Assembly (NCBI RefSeq): GCF_900174585.1
Contig: NZ_FWPT01000004.1
Location: 310,001 to 374,000, forward strand
Direction of reading: 5' to 3'
Origin: Parendozoicomonas haliclonae
GTDB lineage: Bacteria; Pseudomonadota; Gammaproteobacteria; Pseudomonadales; Endozoicomonadaceae
Length of the DNA: 64,000 nt
Part shown: positions 36,251-45,801 of the stretch, in pieces
How positions within the stretch are numbered: position 1 is the stretch's first letter
Layout of the letters: the number at the start of each line of letters is the position of its first letter
Notes under the pieces: model-generated
Seen by the model: only the letters and a program-made list of their open reading frames with translations
Databases searched by the model: none
Told to the model about the DNA's origin: nothing
Position numbers and translations under genes: made by a program

Positions 36251-37446
36251 GTCTGTCTTTGTCTGAAAACTCCTCTACACCTGCTCAGGGGCTGCAACTG
36301 CCGCCCCTGAGTCTTTATGTGCATGTGCCATGGTGTGTTCGCAAGTGTCCCTACTGCGACTTCAACTCTCATAAAGCGGATGGCGTTATCCCGGAAGAGC
36401 TTTATGTTGAGGCTTTGCTGCAGGACTTGATCAGTGAGTTGCCGGCTGTACAGGGCAGGGAACTACAAAGTATCTTTATCGGCGGTGGAACACCAAGTCT
36501 GTTAAGCCCTGATGCCTATCAAACGCTCTTCGATGGTATGCGCCAACACCTGCGCTTTGCGGATGATATTGAGATCACCATGGAAGCCAACCCGGGAACA
36601 TTTGAGCAGGAGCGCTTTAACGGTTTCCGTAAAACTGGCATCAACCGTCTTTCCATTGGTGTACAGAGTTTTCACGACAGTTGTCTTCAAGAACTGGGCA
36701 GAATTCACTCAGGCGGTGAAGCCATCAAGGCTGTAGCCATGGCCCGAGCTGCCGGGTTCGATAATATAAACCTTGATTTGATGCATGGTCTGCCCGGTCA
36801 GGATGAAGCGATGGCGATGGCCGATCTTCAGCAGGCTATCGAGCTCAAGCCCGATCATTTGTCCTGGTATCAGCTGACGATCGAGCCCAATACCGTATTC
36901 TGGAGCAAGCCTCCGACGCTTCCGGAAGATGAAACACTCTGGTCTATTCAGGAAGAAGGGCAGAAGCTGCTTGCTGAGCACGGCTTACAACAGTATGAAA
37001 TTTCCGCCTACAGTCGGACTGGACGTCAATCTCGTCATAACCTGAACTACTGGCAGTTTGGTGATTTTATCGGCATAGGTGCAGGCGCACATGGAAAGGT
37101 CACAGATCTGAAGCGTGGCGTTATCTACCGTAACTGGAAAACCCGCCAACCAACCGCTTACCTTGAAGCGGGCAAGCTGATCAAAGAGAAACCGTTTCAG
37201 GCAGGGGTTCGTGAACTGGAAACGGATGAACTGCCTTTAGAGTTTATGATGAATGCCCTGCGTTTAAACCAGGGTATTGAAGCTCACCTCTATTCTGAGA
37301 GAACAGGGCTGGAACTGTCGGATATTCAATTTGCCATCAGCAAATTGAAAAGCCAGGAGTTACTGGCTGATGATAACCGGCGCATTCAGCCAACTGAGCG
37401 TGGCAGCCTTTTCCTTAATGAGCTGTTGGAGCATTTCTGCTCATAA
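36247..37446 (+). CDS. hemW: Radical SAM heme chaperone HemW
   Basis: HemN-like radical SAM protein of 399 residues. The iron-sulfur motif is CVRKCPYC (Cys 30, 34, 37), followed by IFIGGGTPSLL (about 78-88), TMEANPGT and LSIGVQSF; a HemN C-terminal domain occupies the last third. HemW proteins bind and transfer heme and are not the coproporphyrinogen oxidase, which has an extra N-terminal segment. It begins with a GTG overlapping the rdgB stop. Its last 32 bases overlap the convergent endonuclease gene. Confidence 0.9.
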   Translation: MSLSLSENSSTPAQGLQLPPLSLYVHVPWCVRKCPYCDFNSHKADGVIPEELYVEALLQDLISELPAVQGRELQSIFIGGGTPSLLSPDAYQTLFDGMRQHLRFADDIEITMEANPGTFEQERFNGFRKTGINRLSIGVQSFHDSCLQELGRIHSGGEAIKAVAMARAAGFDNINLDLMHGLPGQDEAMAMADLQQAIELKPDHLSWYQLTIEPNTVFWSKPPTLPEDETLWSIQEEGQKLLAEHGLQQYEISAYSRTGRQSRHNLNYWQFGDFIGIGAGAHGKVTDLKRGVIYRNWKTRQPTAYLEAGKLIKEKPFQAGVRELETDELPLEFMMNALRLNQGIEAHLYSERTGLELSDIQFAISKLKSQELLADDNRRIQPTERGSLFLNELLEHFCS

Positions 37447-38320
37447 GCTGCAATCCTTCCGGTAGCTGTATTTCAACGGCAACCGGAAGGTGATCCGACT
37501 GGGGAAAATCCAGTACTTCACAACTCACCGCCTTGAGGCTGGAACTCAACAGAATATGATCCAGTGACTTCTTGGGTTTCCAGCTAGGAAAAGTGCAAAC
37601 GTCCATCGAGGCGTTGTGCAAACCGGCTCCATTTAACGGGGAGTCATAAAGAAGCTGCTCGGCATGGGTATTCATATCACCCATGAGCACCACATGCTCG
37701 TGAGCATCAATCAGCCTGCGGATATATCCCAGCTGATGCTCGCGGCCACGCCGACTTAAAGCCAGATGCATAATGACAATAAGCAGTGGATTGGTTTCCC
37801 CCAGCTCAGCGACAATTGCCCCTCGGCCAGGAATCAACCCCGGTAACTTGTGATCCTCAAGTAACTCTGGGTGGCAGCGGGTCAGCAGGCCATTACTGTG
37901 CTGGGCAAACTGTCCAAGATTGCGGTTGAGCTGCTGGTACCACCAGGGGAAGCCGCTGCGATGTGCCAGATATTCAATCTGATTAATAAAACTGCTGCGC
38001 AGACTGCCACCATCCGCTTCCTGCAGAGCAACAACATCATAGCTGCGAAGCAGTCGGGCAATACGATCGAGGTTCTTTTGGCGAGAGGAAGAGGGAAGAA
38101 CATGCTGCCAGCTGCGGGTCAGGTAATGGCCGTACTGTTGCGTTGTGATGCCCACCTGGATGTTAAAACTCAATAGTCGCAGGGTTTCCAGTCTTCGACT
38201 TTCCTGGCTCCAGTCCGGATCAGATGCTTCAACCTGGTCGGCTTTGAAACTGCCACTCTGGTTGAGTGCACGTTGCCTGATACGTCGCTGCAGAGTTTTC
38301 TGAACGGATTTCAACGGCAT
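37415..38320 (-). CDS. Endonuclease/exonuclease/phosphatase family protein
   Basis: EEP-fold metal-dependent phosphoesterase, 301 residues. The catalytic pieces are LLSFNIQVG (Asn), VALQEADGG (Glu, metal), VLMGDMNTHAE (Asp/Asn) and the final SDHLPVAVEI (Asp-His). The substrate could be nucleic acid or a phospholipid headgroup; the family is too broad to say. I place the start at the ATG at 38320 because AGGAGG lies six bases upstream. In Pseudomonas a homologue precedes dsbA, as here. It ends inside hemW on the opposite strand. Confidence 0.85.
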   Translation of the reverse strand: MPLKSVQKTLQRRIRQRALNQSGSFKADQVEASDPDWSQESRRLETLRLLSFNIQVGITTQQYGHYLTRSWQHVLPSSSRQKNLDRIARLLRSYDVVALQEADGGSLRSSFINQIEYLAHRSGFPWWYQQLNRNLGQFAQHSNGLLTRCHPELLEDHKLPGLIPGRGAIVAELGETNPLLIVIMHLALSRRGREHQLGYIRRLIDAHEHVVLMGDMNTHAEQLLYDSPLNGAGLHNASMDVCTFPSWKPKKSLDHILLSSSLKAVSCEVLDFPQSDHLPVAVEIQLPEGLQLMSRNAPTAH

Positions 38321-38384
38321 GCCCATCCTCCTAATGCTGCAGAAGGGGTACTGGAAGGATGAAAAGTACCAGCACCTCGGGAAA

Positions 38385-39080
38385 TTAACTGGTCGGTTTT
38401 TCCTTGGCTTCAGCAGGGGCTGCAGGAGCCTTTTTATCCTTGCCCGACTTTTCAGCACGAGCCTTATCGATCAGGAAATCCGCCACTTTCAACATATTTT
38501 CAAGCCCGCCAGCCATGCCGGGATCGACAACATACTTCCCATCAACAATGATAGCGGGAACCCCCATAAGCTGGGCACCACGGGTAATGGCACTGGCTTT
38601 CTGGGTCTGATTTCTGACACCGAAGGAGCCATAAGCCCGCTCGAAGTCTTCTTTCTTAACGCCAAAGCGACTGTTCAAAAACTCAGTCATATCCTTCTCA
38701 TTATCCAACCTGCGGCCCTGTTCTTGAACAGCTTCAAAGACAGAGAAATGAGCTTTATCCAGCAACTTCATATCTTCCAGGGCATAAAACAGCTGGGCAT
38801 GGGCCTGCCAGGGTTTACCGAAGATAACCGGTACATCATCCAGTTCGACATCTTCACCTTTCCCTTTTTTCCATTTTTCCTGCAGTTTGGCCAGATCAAA
38901 GCAGTGCGGGCAGCCATACCAGAACACGGTATCCACCTCGACCTTGTCAGCTGAAGAGCTAATCACAGGAATCGGCTGTTTAAGAGCCTTGTATTCGACA
39001 CCTTCCTTAAAATCCGCTGCGGCAGCGATAAAGGCAAACAGAGATAGCATGAGAAAAAACAGATGCCGCAGTTTGTTCAT
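38385..39080 (-). CDS. dsbA: Periplasmic thiol:disulfide oxidoreductase DsbA
   Basis: Introduces disulfides into exported proteins. The 231-residue precursor has a signal peptide (about 1-22), the active site CPHC at 57-60 within VDTVFWYGCPHCF and the cis-Pro loop in LMGVPAIIVDGKY. The last 23 residues form an unusual Lys/Ala/Pro-rich tail (KDKKAPAAPAEAKEKPTS) not found in E. coli DsbA. It follows cytochrome c4 on the same strand. DsbA oxidation is often needed for pilus and toxin proteins. Confidence 0.93.
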   Translation of the reverse strand: MNKLRHLFFLMLSLFAFIAAAADFKEGVEYKALKQPIPVISSSADKVEVDTVFWYGCPHCFDLAKLQEKWKKGKGEDVELDDVPVIFGKPWQAHAQLFYALEDMKLLDKAHFSVFEAVQEQGRRLDNEKDMTEFLNSRFGVKKEDFERAYGSFGVRNQTQKASAITRGAQLMGVPAIIVDGKYVVDPGMAGGLENMLKVADFLIDKARAEKSGKDKKAPAAPAEAKEKPTS

Positions 39081-39230
39081 TTTTATCTCCAGATCAGGTC
39101 ATCTGACACCCCGGGCATTCAAGGAAGGCGGGGCTGTTCACATCGAAAAGCTGGTTATTTTAAGTTAGCAGGTATCTGCTGGAGATGAGTGCAGGCAGGG
39201 GATAAAGGGTGGTTTAGGAAGACTGAAAAG

Positions 39231-39256
39231 CAAAACGGGAGCTCAATAGCTCCCGT
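39231..39256 (-). terminator. Rho-independent terminator after cytochrome c4 gene
   Basis: Nine-bp stem (ACGGGAGCT / AGCTCCCGT) with a four-base loop; on the minus strand it is followed by TTTTG. It separates cytochrome c4 from dsbA. Confidence 0.8.
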
Positions 39257-39274
39257 CCTGTTAACTCTTGCGTA

Positions 39275-39880
39275 TTAACGCAGACCGCTGATGTAGCTGC
39301 TCAGAGCATCAATCTGCTTGTTGCTCAGCTTCTCGGCAACAGCACGCATGATCTTGGTTTCGCCATCATTCACACGATCACCTTCACGGAAATCACGCAG
39401 CTGCTTGGCAATATATTCAGGAGACTGACCTGCCAGTGCTGGGAACTTGGCCGGAGCATTACCGGAACCCGTTGGAGAGTGACAGGCGGAACAGGCAGGA
39501 ATGCCTTTAGCCACATCACCACCACGCCACAGTTTCTGACCTACAGCCACAGAAGCTTCAGTGGCCTGACCGGTAGGTGCCGGCTGGCTGGCATAGAATG
39601 CGGAGATATCAGCAATATCCTGCTCAGACAGGTTGTCAGTCATGCCTGTCATCTCGAGGATCTTACGATCGCCATTCTTGATATCAGTGATTTGTTTGAT
39701 CAGGTAACCTTCGCCCTGACCGGCGAGATGCGGATAATTGGGAGCAATACTTTGCCCCGTCGGGCCATGACAGGCTGAACAGATCGCCACTTTTTCCTTT
39801 CCTGCAGCGGCATCCCCCCCGGCAACTGCCAAGCCGGCCCATCCAAGACCTACAAGCAAACACGCAACTAACTTTTTCAT
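39275..39880 (-). CDS. Diheme cytochrome c4
   Basis: Periplasmic electron carrier to terminal oxidases. From MKKLVACLLVGLGWAGLAVA (signal peptide) the precursor has 201 residues and two homologous heme domains with CSACH motifs in ICSACHGPTGQS and ACSACHSPTGSG, each with a later Met ligand. The frame extends 14 codons upstream to a GTG that would precede the signal peptide and is unlikely. The neighbours dsbA and engB match the Pseudomonas locus. It probably feeds the aa3 oxidase encoded further right or a cbb3 oxidase elsewhere. Confidence 0.93.
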   Translation of the reverse strand: MKKLVACLLVGLGWAGLAVAGGDAAAGKEKVAICSACHGPTGQSIAPNYPHLAGQGEGYLIKQITDIKNGDRKILEMTGMTDNLSEQDIADISAFYASQPAPTGQATEASVAVGQKLWRGGDVAKGIPACSACHSPTGSGNAPAKFPALAGQSPEYIAKQLRDFREGDRVNDGETKIMRAVAEKLSNKQIDALSSYISGLR

Positions 39881-40086
39881 CAACACAACCCGGCTCCGGT
39901 TATTGTACTTGGAAGACGCCACCTGTTTTTCAGTGAATGAGTGAGTGACGGTTCCGCTTTTGGCTGTTCTATTTATCTCTTATGTACCCGCCGGATGTCA
40001 TGTTCGATGCACCTGACCGAACAACTCAACAATGGGTACCCGCGAGGCAGCCTTGTTTTCATTTTAATTATCCCTGAAAAAGCAGG

Positions 40087-40136
40087 GTCACACTAAGGCC
40101 GAGCCCATTATATACTATGCCAACATCAAATCTGAA
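40087..40136. promoter_or_regulatory. Overlapping divergent promoters, cytochrome c4 / engB
   Basis: On the minus strand TTCAGA (40136-40131) and a perfect TATAAT (40112-40107) are 18 bp apart, directed to cytochrome c4. On the plus strand TATACT (40111-40116) with GTCACA (40087-40092) is directed to engB. The -10 elements overlap, so the two promoters may exclude each other. Nothing else is evident in the 346-bp gap. Confidence 0.5.
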
Positions 40137-40226
40137 CATGACAGTTCATATGGACGGTGTTAATTCAGTGCTTCGTCCGGAAAAATTTGGTTTTTGGAAA
40201 CTTAGTCTTAGGTAAAGAGCCTCTCG

Positions 40227-40895
40227 ATGTCACAAAATCATGCCTCCCTGAACTATCGGGCGACCAGCTTCCTGATCAGCGCAGCCCGTTTTGATCAGTG
40301 CCCACCAGCTACCGGGCGAGAGGTTGCTTTTGCCGGTCGTTCCAACGCGGGTAAGTCCAGTGCTCTCAATGCACTGACGGGCTCCAACAAGCTGGCTCGT
40401 ACCAGTAAAACTCCTGGCCGCACCCAGTTGATTAACTTTTTCACCATTAACAATGGCGAACACAAACTGGTCGACCTTCCTGGTTATGGCTTTGCCAAAG
40501 TGCCGGAAGCCATGAAACTGGAATGGCAGAAAGAGCTGGGAACCTATCTGGAAGAACGTCCAAACCTTGTCGGTGTCGTTCTGCTTGTGGATATCCGTCA
40601 TCCACTCAAAGAGTTCGACGAAATGATGATCGATTGGGCTATTACCAGCGGTATGCCACTGCATATCCTGTTGACCAAGTCCGACAAGCTGAAGTTCGGT
40701 GCGGCGAAGGCAGCACTGCAAAAGCTGCGCAATCAGCTGCGAGACCATAAAGACCTGATCACCGTACAGCTGTTCTCCTCCCTGAACAAAGTCGGTATTG
40801 ATGAGCTTTCTGCCCAGCTTGATCACTGGTACCTGGCACCAGAAGCTGAGGCAGAGATCGTTGAAGTTGATGATCAGGAACCCGCCGAAGATTAA
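40227..40895 (+). CDS. engB: Ribosome biogenesis GTPase EngB (YsxC/YihA)
   Basis: Essential small GTPase for 50S ribosome assembly, 222 residues. G1 is [14 protein letters not shown] (about 35-48), G3 [11 protein letters not shown] (about 80-90), G4 LLTKSDKL (about 147-154) and G5 LFSSLNKVG. The C-terminal tail is acidic ([13 protein letters not shown]). It converges toward the small RNA and polA; the hairpin 20 bases after its stop can also end its transcript. Confidence 0.94.
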   Translation: MSQNHASLNYRATSFLISAARFDQCPPATGREVAFAGRSNAGKSSALNALTGSNKLARTSKTPGRTQLINFFTINNGEHKLVDLPGYGFAKVPEAMKLEWQKELGTYLEERPNLVGVVLLVDIRHPLKEFDEMMIDWAITSGMPLHILLTKSDKLKFGAAKAALQKLRNQLRDHKDLITVQLFSSLNKVGIDELSAQLDHWYLAPEAEAEIVEVDDQEPAED

Positions 40896-40912
40896 CGGGT
40901 CAAAAGACAGGC

Positions 40913-40948
40913 AAAAAAAACCGGTCATCTGGGGGTAGATGACCGGTT
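40913..40948 (-). terminator. Intrinsic terminator of the small RNA
   Basis: Perfect 12-bp stem (AACCGGTCATCT / AGATGACCGGTT), six-base loop, ending on the minus strand in eight U. This U-run orients it for the minus-strand RNA; it may also serve engB. Confidence 0.9.
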
Positions 40949-41062
40949 TGAATTTCAGGTTTCAGGGCACACACAACCCTAAAACCAACAACACTAACAC
41001 CAAACACACAAGGAGTTTTGAGAGCCTAAACCGTCACACACACCAAACAATTTTGCCTCTCA
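40913..41062 (-). ncRNA. Predicted small regulatory RNA, ErsA-like, between engB and polA
   Basis: About 150 nt on the minus strand, inferred from a sigma-E-type promoter immediately upstream and a strong terminator at its end. The body is almost free of long stems and rich in G and U: 40985-41012 reads as UG/UUG repeats, and a UUUUAGGG/CCCUGAAA stem (40960-40984) displays a UUGUGUGUG loop. Such G/U-rich single-stranded stretches, like region R1 of GcvB, pair with CA-rich mRNA leaders. The position between engB and polA is that of Spot 42 in enterics and ErsA in Pseudomonas; ErsA is under AlgU control, matching the promoter. No reading frame with a ribosome site is evident. Transcription itself is unproven. 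Confidence 0.75.
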
Positions 41063-41067
41063 TATAC

Positions 41068-41095
41068 TCTGACAGCAGCCTTCCCAAAAAGTTCC
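41068..41095 (-). promoter_or_regulatory. Sigma-E/AlgU-type promoter of the small RNA
   Basis: On the minus strand GGAACTT (41095-41089), a 15-base spacer and GTCAGA (41073-41068). The -35 is a perfect sigma-E consensus and the -10 fits GTCNNA. An A/T tract lies directly upstream, as in UP elements. A TATATG at 41066-41061 could serve as a weak sigma-70 -10. Confidence 0.78.
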
Positions 41096-41143
41096 GAAAA
41101 ATTTTAAATTTTTTCCGTTTTATTTTTTCCCAGCCTGTCCGTA

Positions 41144-42826
41144 TTACCGTTTGCGCCTTGCCGGCTTTTTATTCACTGCTTCTTTCAATAGAGCCTTGGC
41201 ATACTCAGCCTCGGTAATAGGCTCGCTATAGTCGCCCTCTGACTTCCATTCTCTGGGCAGGTAATCGTAATAACCCTCGTAATCACTTTGTTCTGCCCAC
41301 ACCTCAGGTGGCAGCTTTAAGCGACCATTCTCGTCCAGACTGGCAGGGACCGATTTTTCTTTTGTTGCACTGCCACGTTTTGACTTCAACTTTCTAGGCT
41401 GATCAGTGGCATCATCCTGCCGTCCACGCCGCAGTTTTCTTTTTTCTCCCCGCCGTGGAGTCGAGTCCATATCAGCGGGGTCTGGCAAGAACCAGTTCAT
41501 TGCCGCATAAATGAAGTTTCTAGTGATCAGACTTCTTCCCAACTCGACGCTCAATCCTTCAAGCCCACGCCAGTGACCTGGTTCCTGCCGTTCTTCAACT
41601 TTGGCAAGGACGATATTCATATCCTCCCGGTAAGCATCCGATGTGTTCAGCCATAGCTCAGGAAGTTCAACGTTTTGTGTGGTGTTACGATCAACCAGCA
41701 GATAGCCCTCAGACCCACCAGTACTAAATACGGCCAGATGGCCTTCCGGAGACAAGGCATGAGGGACTCTTTGGATAACCACTGCAGATGATTCATCTCC
41801 CTCGGTCACCAGCTTTTTTATCGCCTGCAGAACAGAGTGAGAAAAAGGTGTGATCACCGCAAGATGATCCGGCAGAGTGTCCTGCCACTCTTTAATTGTC
41901 AGCCAATCGGTCAACCATATGCTGCCAACCTCAGTGTCGACGGCTACGGGCAACCGTGTCTCGGATAACAGCCGTCCTTCCCGCCATAGCTGAATGTACA
42001 TGGCTTTCGTGCTTTTACCATCCGGTCTCATGCGTACGGAAGTGACTCCGTGATCAAGGCAGGCTTTAGCGAGACTGAACCATTCGTTTTCCAGTTCATT
42101 AACTGTACTTGGCAATGTTTCTGGTGTGACACCAGAGAAGTGCATAACCAGCTCAGCGCTTTCACCAATATTGATACCGGTTGCAACCAGCTCCAGGTCT
42201 ATCTGCTGATCCATAATCGGCGACATAAAGCGCACTCTTTGAGTGCCTTCATGGGCATAGCGCATCTGAGAGCGAACCTCTGGCCAGTACTGATTCGCCA
42301 AAGAGATATGCCCCAGCAGGAAAGCACCCATCTGTCGCCAGAACGCCAGATAATCACCGGGTAGAATGGTATTCGCTGCGTTAAACCCCGCACGCATATA
42401 AAAGTCACGCATGGATAAAGACGAGAAGAAGTCGGCGGTTGTCTGCAGCCCCAACGTCATAACGGGCGCAATCCAGGGACGGAACCAGACTGGACCATAA
42501 GTCGCCAGAACAGAATCACCAGCACTCAAAGCCAGCCGGCCGGCAATAGCCATACTGATAATGGCACTGGCACGTACACCTTCTTCTTTAAGAACCCGGA
42601 AAGCGGTATCACGGTTTGACCATCTACGATCTATAAATTCCTGATTTTTGCTGACAGGCAAAGATTGCAGAATATAAGAGGCATCAGGCTCATTCGTGAA
42701 TGCGGAACCTGAATCCTGAGCAGGCAGATAATTATTAGCAGCCCAAAGCGGAGCAACCTGTGCGACGGACAGAAGAGTGGCAAGAACAGCCGCTGCGGTG
42801 AATGATTGCCGTCCTCGCTCAACCAT
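41144..42826 (-). CDS. Exported protein of unknown function (560 aa)
   Basis: I do not recognise this protein. From the ATG at 42826 (MVERGRQSFTAAAVLATLLS) it begins with a signal peptide cleaved near APLWA-ANN, so it is probably periplasmic or outer-membrane associated. A hydrophobic stretch (SAIISMAIAGRLALSAGDSV) lies near 85-104, the middle is a mixed soluble domain, and the last 120 residues are very basic (RRGEKRKLRRGRQ, KLKSKRG, ending NKKPARRKR). AGGAGG about 12 bases upstream supports the start; the frame continues to 42955 without family-like sequence. It sits between polA and the small RNA, an insertion relative to Pseudomonas. Confidence 0.7.
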   Translation of the reverse strand: MVERGRQSFTAAAVLATLLSVAQVAPLWAANNYLPAQDSGSAFTNEPDASYILQSLPVSKNQEFIDRRWSNRDTAFRVLKEEGVRASAIISMAIAGRLALSAGDSVLATYGPVWFRPWIAPVMTLGLQTTADFFSSLSMRDFYMRAGFNAANTILPGDYLAFWRQMGAFLLGHISLANQYWPEVRSQMRYAHEGTQRVRFMSPIMDQQIDLELVATGINIGESAELVMHFSGVTPETLPSTVNELENEWFSLAKACLDHGVTSVRMRPDGKSTKAMYIQLWREGRLLSETRLPVAVDTEVGSIWLTDWLTIKEWQDTLPDHLAVITPFSHSVLQAIKKLVTEGDESSAVVIQRVPHALSPEGHLAVFSTGGSEGYLLVDRNTTQNVELPELWLNTSDAYREDMNIVLAKVEERQEPGHWRGLEGLSVELGRSLITRNFIYAAMNWFLPDPADMDSTPRRGEKRKLRRGRQDDATDQPRKLKSKRGSATKEKSVPASLDENGRLKLPPEVWAEQSDYEGYYDYLPREWKSEGDYSEPITEAEYAKALLKEAVNKKPARRKR

Positions 42827-42917
42827 GAACCTGACCCTCCTGCCATTAGCTCCAGAATGAGGGCGGCAAGTATAGTGAAGTTCAAGGGAAGTACAGGACG
42901 AGCTTTGTAACCTTGCT

Positions 42918-42957
42918 AAAAAGATGCCCCAGTGTGTTTCAACACACTGGGGCATCT
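42918..42957 (-). terminator. Strong terminator after polA
   Basis: Perfect 16-bp stem (AGATGCCCCAGTGTGT and its complement) with a TTCA loop; on the minus strand it runs into five U. It lies 24 bases past the polA stop. Confidence 0.93.
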
Positions 42958-42981
42958 CATACTCTTGATGACGGGAAGCGC

Positions 42982-45801
42982 TTAGTGAGCTTCATCCCAG
43001 TTGTTGCCAATGCCGGCATCAGCCACCAGCGGAACATCCAGAGTTGCAGCTTCTGCCATACGGGCTTTCAAACCAACAACCAGCTCATCGAGCTGCTCTT
43101 CTTTCACTTCCAAAACCAATTCATCGTGTACCTGCATAATGATGCGGGCATCCAATGAAGACTCCTGAAGCCAGGCATCAACGGCAATCATCGCCTTCTT
43201 GATGATGTCAGCGGCAGTTCCCTGCATAGGTGCGTTAATCGCCGTACGCTCTGCAGCCTGCTGACGCATCTTGTTCTTGGCATTGATTTCCGGAAGATGC
43301 AGACGACGACCAAACAATGTTTCCACATAGCCTTGCTCGTGAGCCTGAGCACGGGTTCTATCCATATATTCCAGTACGCCCGGATAACGCTCGAAGTAGC
43401 GCTCTACATACTTCTGCGCGTCTCCTCGCGGAATATTCAACTGCTTGGCCAGACCAAAAGCAGACATGCCGTAGATCAGACCGAAGTTAATTGCCTTGGC
43501 ACTGCGACGCTGATCAGCAGTCACTTCATCCAGGCCAACACTGAAAACCTCAGCCGCTGTCGCTTTGTGCACATCCAGTCCATGGGAGAAGGCGTCCAGC
43601 AACCCCTGATCTCCAGACAGGTGCGCCATAATGCGCAGTTCAATCTGGGAGTAATCCGCAGCCACCAGCTTATAACCTTCAGGCGCGATAAAGGCCTGAC
43701 GAATACGACGACCTTCTGCCGTACGCACCGGGATATTCTGCAGGTTAGGATCAGACGATGACAGTCGTCCGGTTGCTGTGACTGCCTGATGGTAAGAGGT
43801 ATGAACCCGATTGGTGACCGGAGAAACCATCTTTGGCAGTTTGTCGGTGTAGGTCGACTTCAGCTTGCTCAGACTGCGGTGTTCCAGAATCAACCGTGGC
43901 AGATCAAAGTTATGGGAAAGCTCCACCAAAACCTCTTCCGCTGTAGACGGCTGTCCTTTCGGTGTCTTCTTTAAAACCGGCAGTCCAAGCTTATCGAACA
44001 ACAAAGCTTGCAACTGCTTAGGCGAAGAAAGATTGAACTCTTCACCGGCAACCGTCCAGGCCTCATCCTGTAGCTCGCACAGACGCTTTTCCAGCTCAAT
44101 ACTCTGCTGTCCCAGCAGATTCACATCGACCAGTGCACCATTACGCTCAATGCGGGACAGAATAGGAACCAGCGGCACTTCAATATCTGTGAACACGGAT
44201 TTCAGAGATTCGCTCTTTTCCAGCTGAGGCCAGAGAGCTTCATGCAGACGCAGAGTAATGTCTGCATCTTCTGCCGCATACGGCGCAGCCTGTTCCAGAG
44301 AGATCTGGTTAAAAGTCAGCTGCTTGGCACCTTTGCCAGCAATATCTTCAAACTTGACGGTTTTAACGCCGAGGTATTTTTCCGCCAGCGTATCCATATC
44401 GTGGCGGCCGTTGGAGTCCAGAACATAAGACTCCAGCATGGTATCGAAGGCGATGCCTTTCAGCTCAATGCCGTAACGCATCAGAACACTGCGATCATAT
44501 TTCAGGTTCTGGCCAACCTTACGCTGACTCTCATCTTCCAGCAGAGGCTTGAGAGCTTCCAGAACAGCATTACGATCAAGTTGCTGCGGTGCATCCAGAT
44601 AATCATGGGCCAGTGGTACATAGGCGGCTTCACCGGCTTTCACCGCGAAGGACACACCCACGACCTCAGCATCCATATAATTAAGGCTGGTTGTTTCGGT
44701 ATCAAAGGCGAACAGCTCTGACGCTTTCAGTTTCTCCAGCCAGACATCAAAGGCTGATTGTTCCAGAATGGTTTCATAAACCACTTCTGTTGGTGCTGCC
44801 GCAACAACGATCTCGGGAGCAGACGACTCTGCGCTGGCAGCAGGCGATCCGGCTTTGTTCGCCAGAGTACCCTTCATAGGACGCAGTTCACCATTCTCTT
44901 TGAGTTCTTTAATCCAGCCACGGAATTCCAGATCTTCAAAATACTCAAGCAGTTTGCCGCCGTCGTCTTCACCGTTAACCAGATCAGTAATCGTACAGCC
45001 GACATCCAGATCAGTTGCAATAGTGGCCAGTGTGTAGGAGAGGTAAGCCATCTCCTTGTTATCTTCCAGCTTCTTGGCCATGGTCTTGGCACCACGGAAG
45101 CCAAGATTCGCCACCTTATCCAGGTTGGCATAAATAGAATCAAGTCCACCCAGACCTTGCAGCAAAGCCAAAGCAGTTTTTTCGCCAACACCCGGTACAC
45201 CTGGAATGTTATCGACCTTGTCACCCATCAAAGCCAGGAAGTCGATAATCAACTCAGGGCCGATAGAGAACTTCTCGTGAACGCCCGGAATATCCATAAC
45301 AGTGTTGGACATGGTGTTCACAAGGGTCACATGTTCATTGACCAGCTGGGCCATGTCTTTATCACCGGTAGAGACGACAGTGTGCAGGCCAGCTTTGGTC
45401 GCTTGAACAGCCAGAGTGCCAATTACGTCGTCCGCCTCAACACCGGTAATCGCCAACAGAGGCAGGCCCATTGCACGAATAATGTTGTGTAATGGTTCAA
45501 TCTGGCTGCGCAGATCATCCGGCATCGGTGGGCGATTAGCTTTGTATTCTGGATAAATATCATCCCGGAAGGTTTTACCCTTGGCATCAAACACCACAAC
45601 AACCGTGCTGCCGGAGTAATCCGCCTGCAAGCGTCGCAGCATATTCACCACACCTTTTACCGCACCAGTCGGCTGGCCTTTGGAGTTGGTCAGCGGTGGC
45701 AGCGCATGATAGGCCCGATAGAGATAGGAGGAGCCGTCTACCAGCACCAGAGGTTTCTGACCTTCGGCCTGATCATGGGTTTCTTGCAGGAGATCTGTCA
45801 T
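42982..45801 (-). CDS. polA: DNA polymerase I
   Basis: Three-domain repair and Okazaki-fragment polymerase, 939 residues. The 5' nuclease domain (about 1-300) has [14 protein letters not shown] and [11 protein letters not shown]; the 3'-5' exonuclease has its DxE motif in [12 protein letters not shown] near residue 366, so proofreading is probably active; the polymerase has motif [18 protein letters not shown], motif [20 protein letters not shown] and motif [11 protein letters not shown] near the end. GGAAGACA precedes the ATG. A linker near 310-335 is Ala/Ser-rich. Confidence 0.96.
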   Translation of the reverse strand: MTDLLQETHDQAEGQKPLVLVDGSSYLYRAYHALPPLTNSKGQPTGAVKGVVNMLRRLQADYSGSTVVVVFDAKGKTFRDDIYPEYKANRPPMPDDLRSQIEPLHNIIRAMGLPLLAITGVEADDVIGTLAVQATKAGLHTVVSTGDKDMAQLVNEHVTLVNTMSNTVMDIPGVHEKFSIGPELIIDFLALMGDKVDNIPGVPGVGEKTALALLQGLGGLDSIYANLDKVANLGFRGAKTMAKKLEDNKEMAYLSYTLATIATDLDVGCTITDLVNGEDDGGKLLEYFEDLEFRGWIKELKENGELRPMKGTLANKAGSPAASAESSAPEIVVAAAPTEVVYETILEQSAFDVWLEKLKASELFAFDTETTSLNYMDAEVVGVSFAVKAGEAAYVPLAHDYLDAPQQLDRNAVLEALKPLLEDESQRKVGQNLKYDRSVLMRYGIELKGIAFDTMLESYVLDSNGRHDMDTLAEKYLGVKTVKFEDIAGKGAKQLTFNQISLEQAAPYAAEDADITLRLHEALWPQLEKSESLKSVFTDIEVPLVPILSRIERNGALVDVNLLGQQSIELEKRLCELQDEAWTVAGEEFNLSSPKQLQALLFDKLGLPVLKKTPKGQPSTAEEVLVELSHNFDLPRLILEHRSLSKLKSTYTDKLPKMVSPVTNRVHTSYHQAVTATGRLSSSDPNLQNIPVRTAEGRRIRQAFIAPEGYKLVAADYSQIELRIMAHLSGDQGLLDAFSHGLDVHKATAAEVFSVGLDEVTADQRRSAKAINFGLIYGMSAFGLAKQLNIPRGDAQKYVERYFERYPGVLEYMDRTRAQAHEQGYVETLFGRRLHLPEINAKNKMRQQAAERTAINAPMQGTAADIIKKAMIAVDAWLQESSLDARIIMQVHDELVLEVKEEQLDELVVGLKARMAEAATLDVPLVADAGIGNNWDEAH

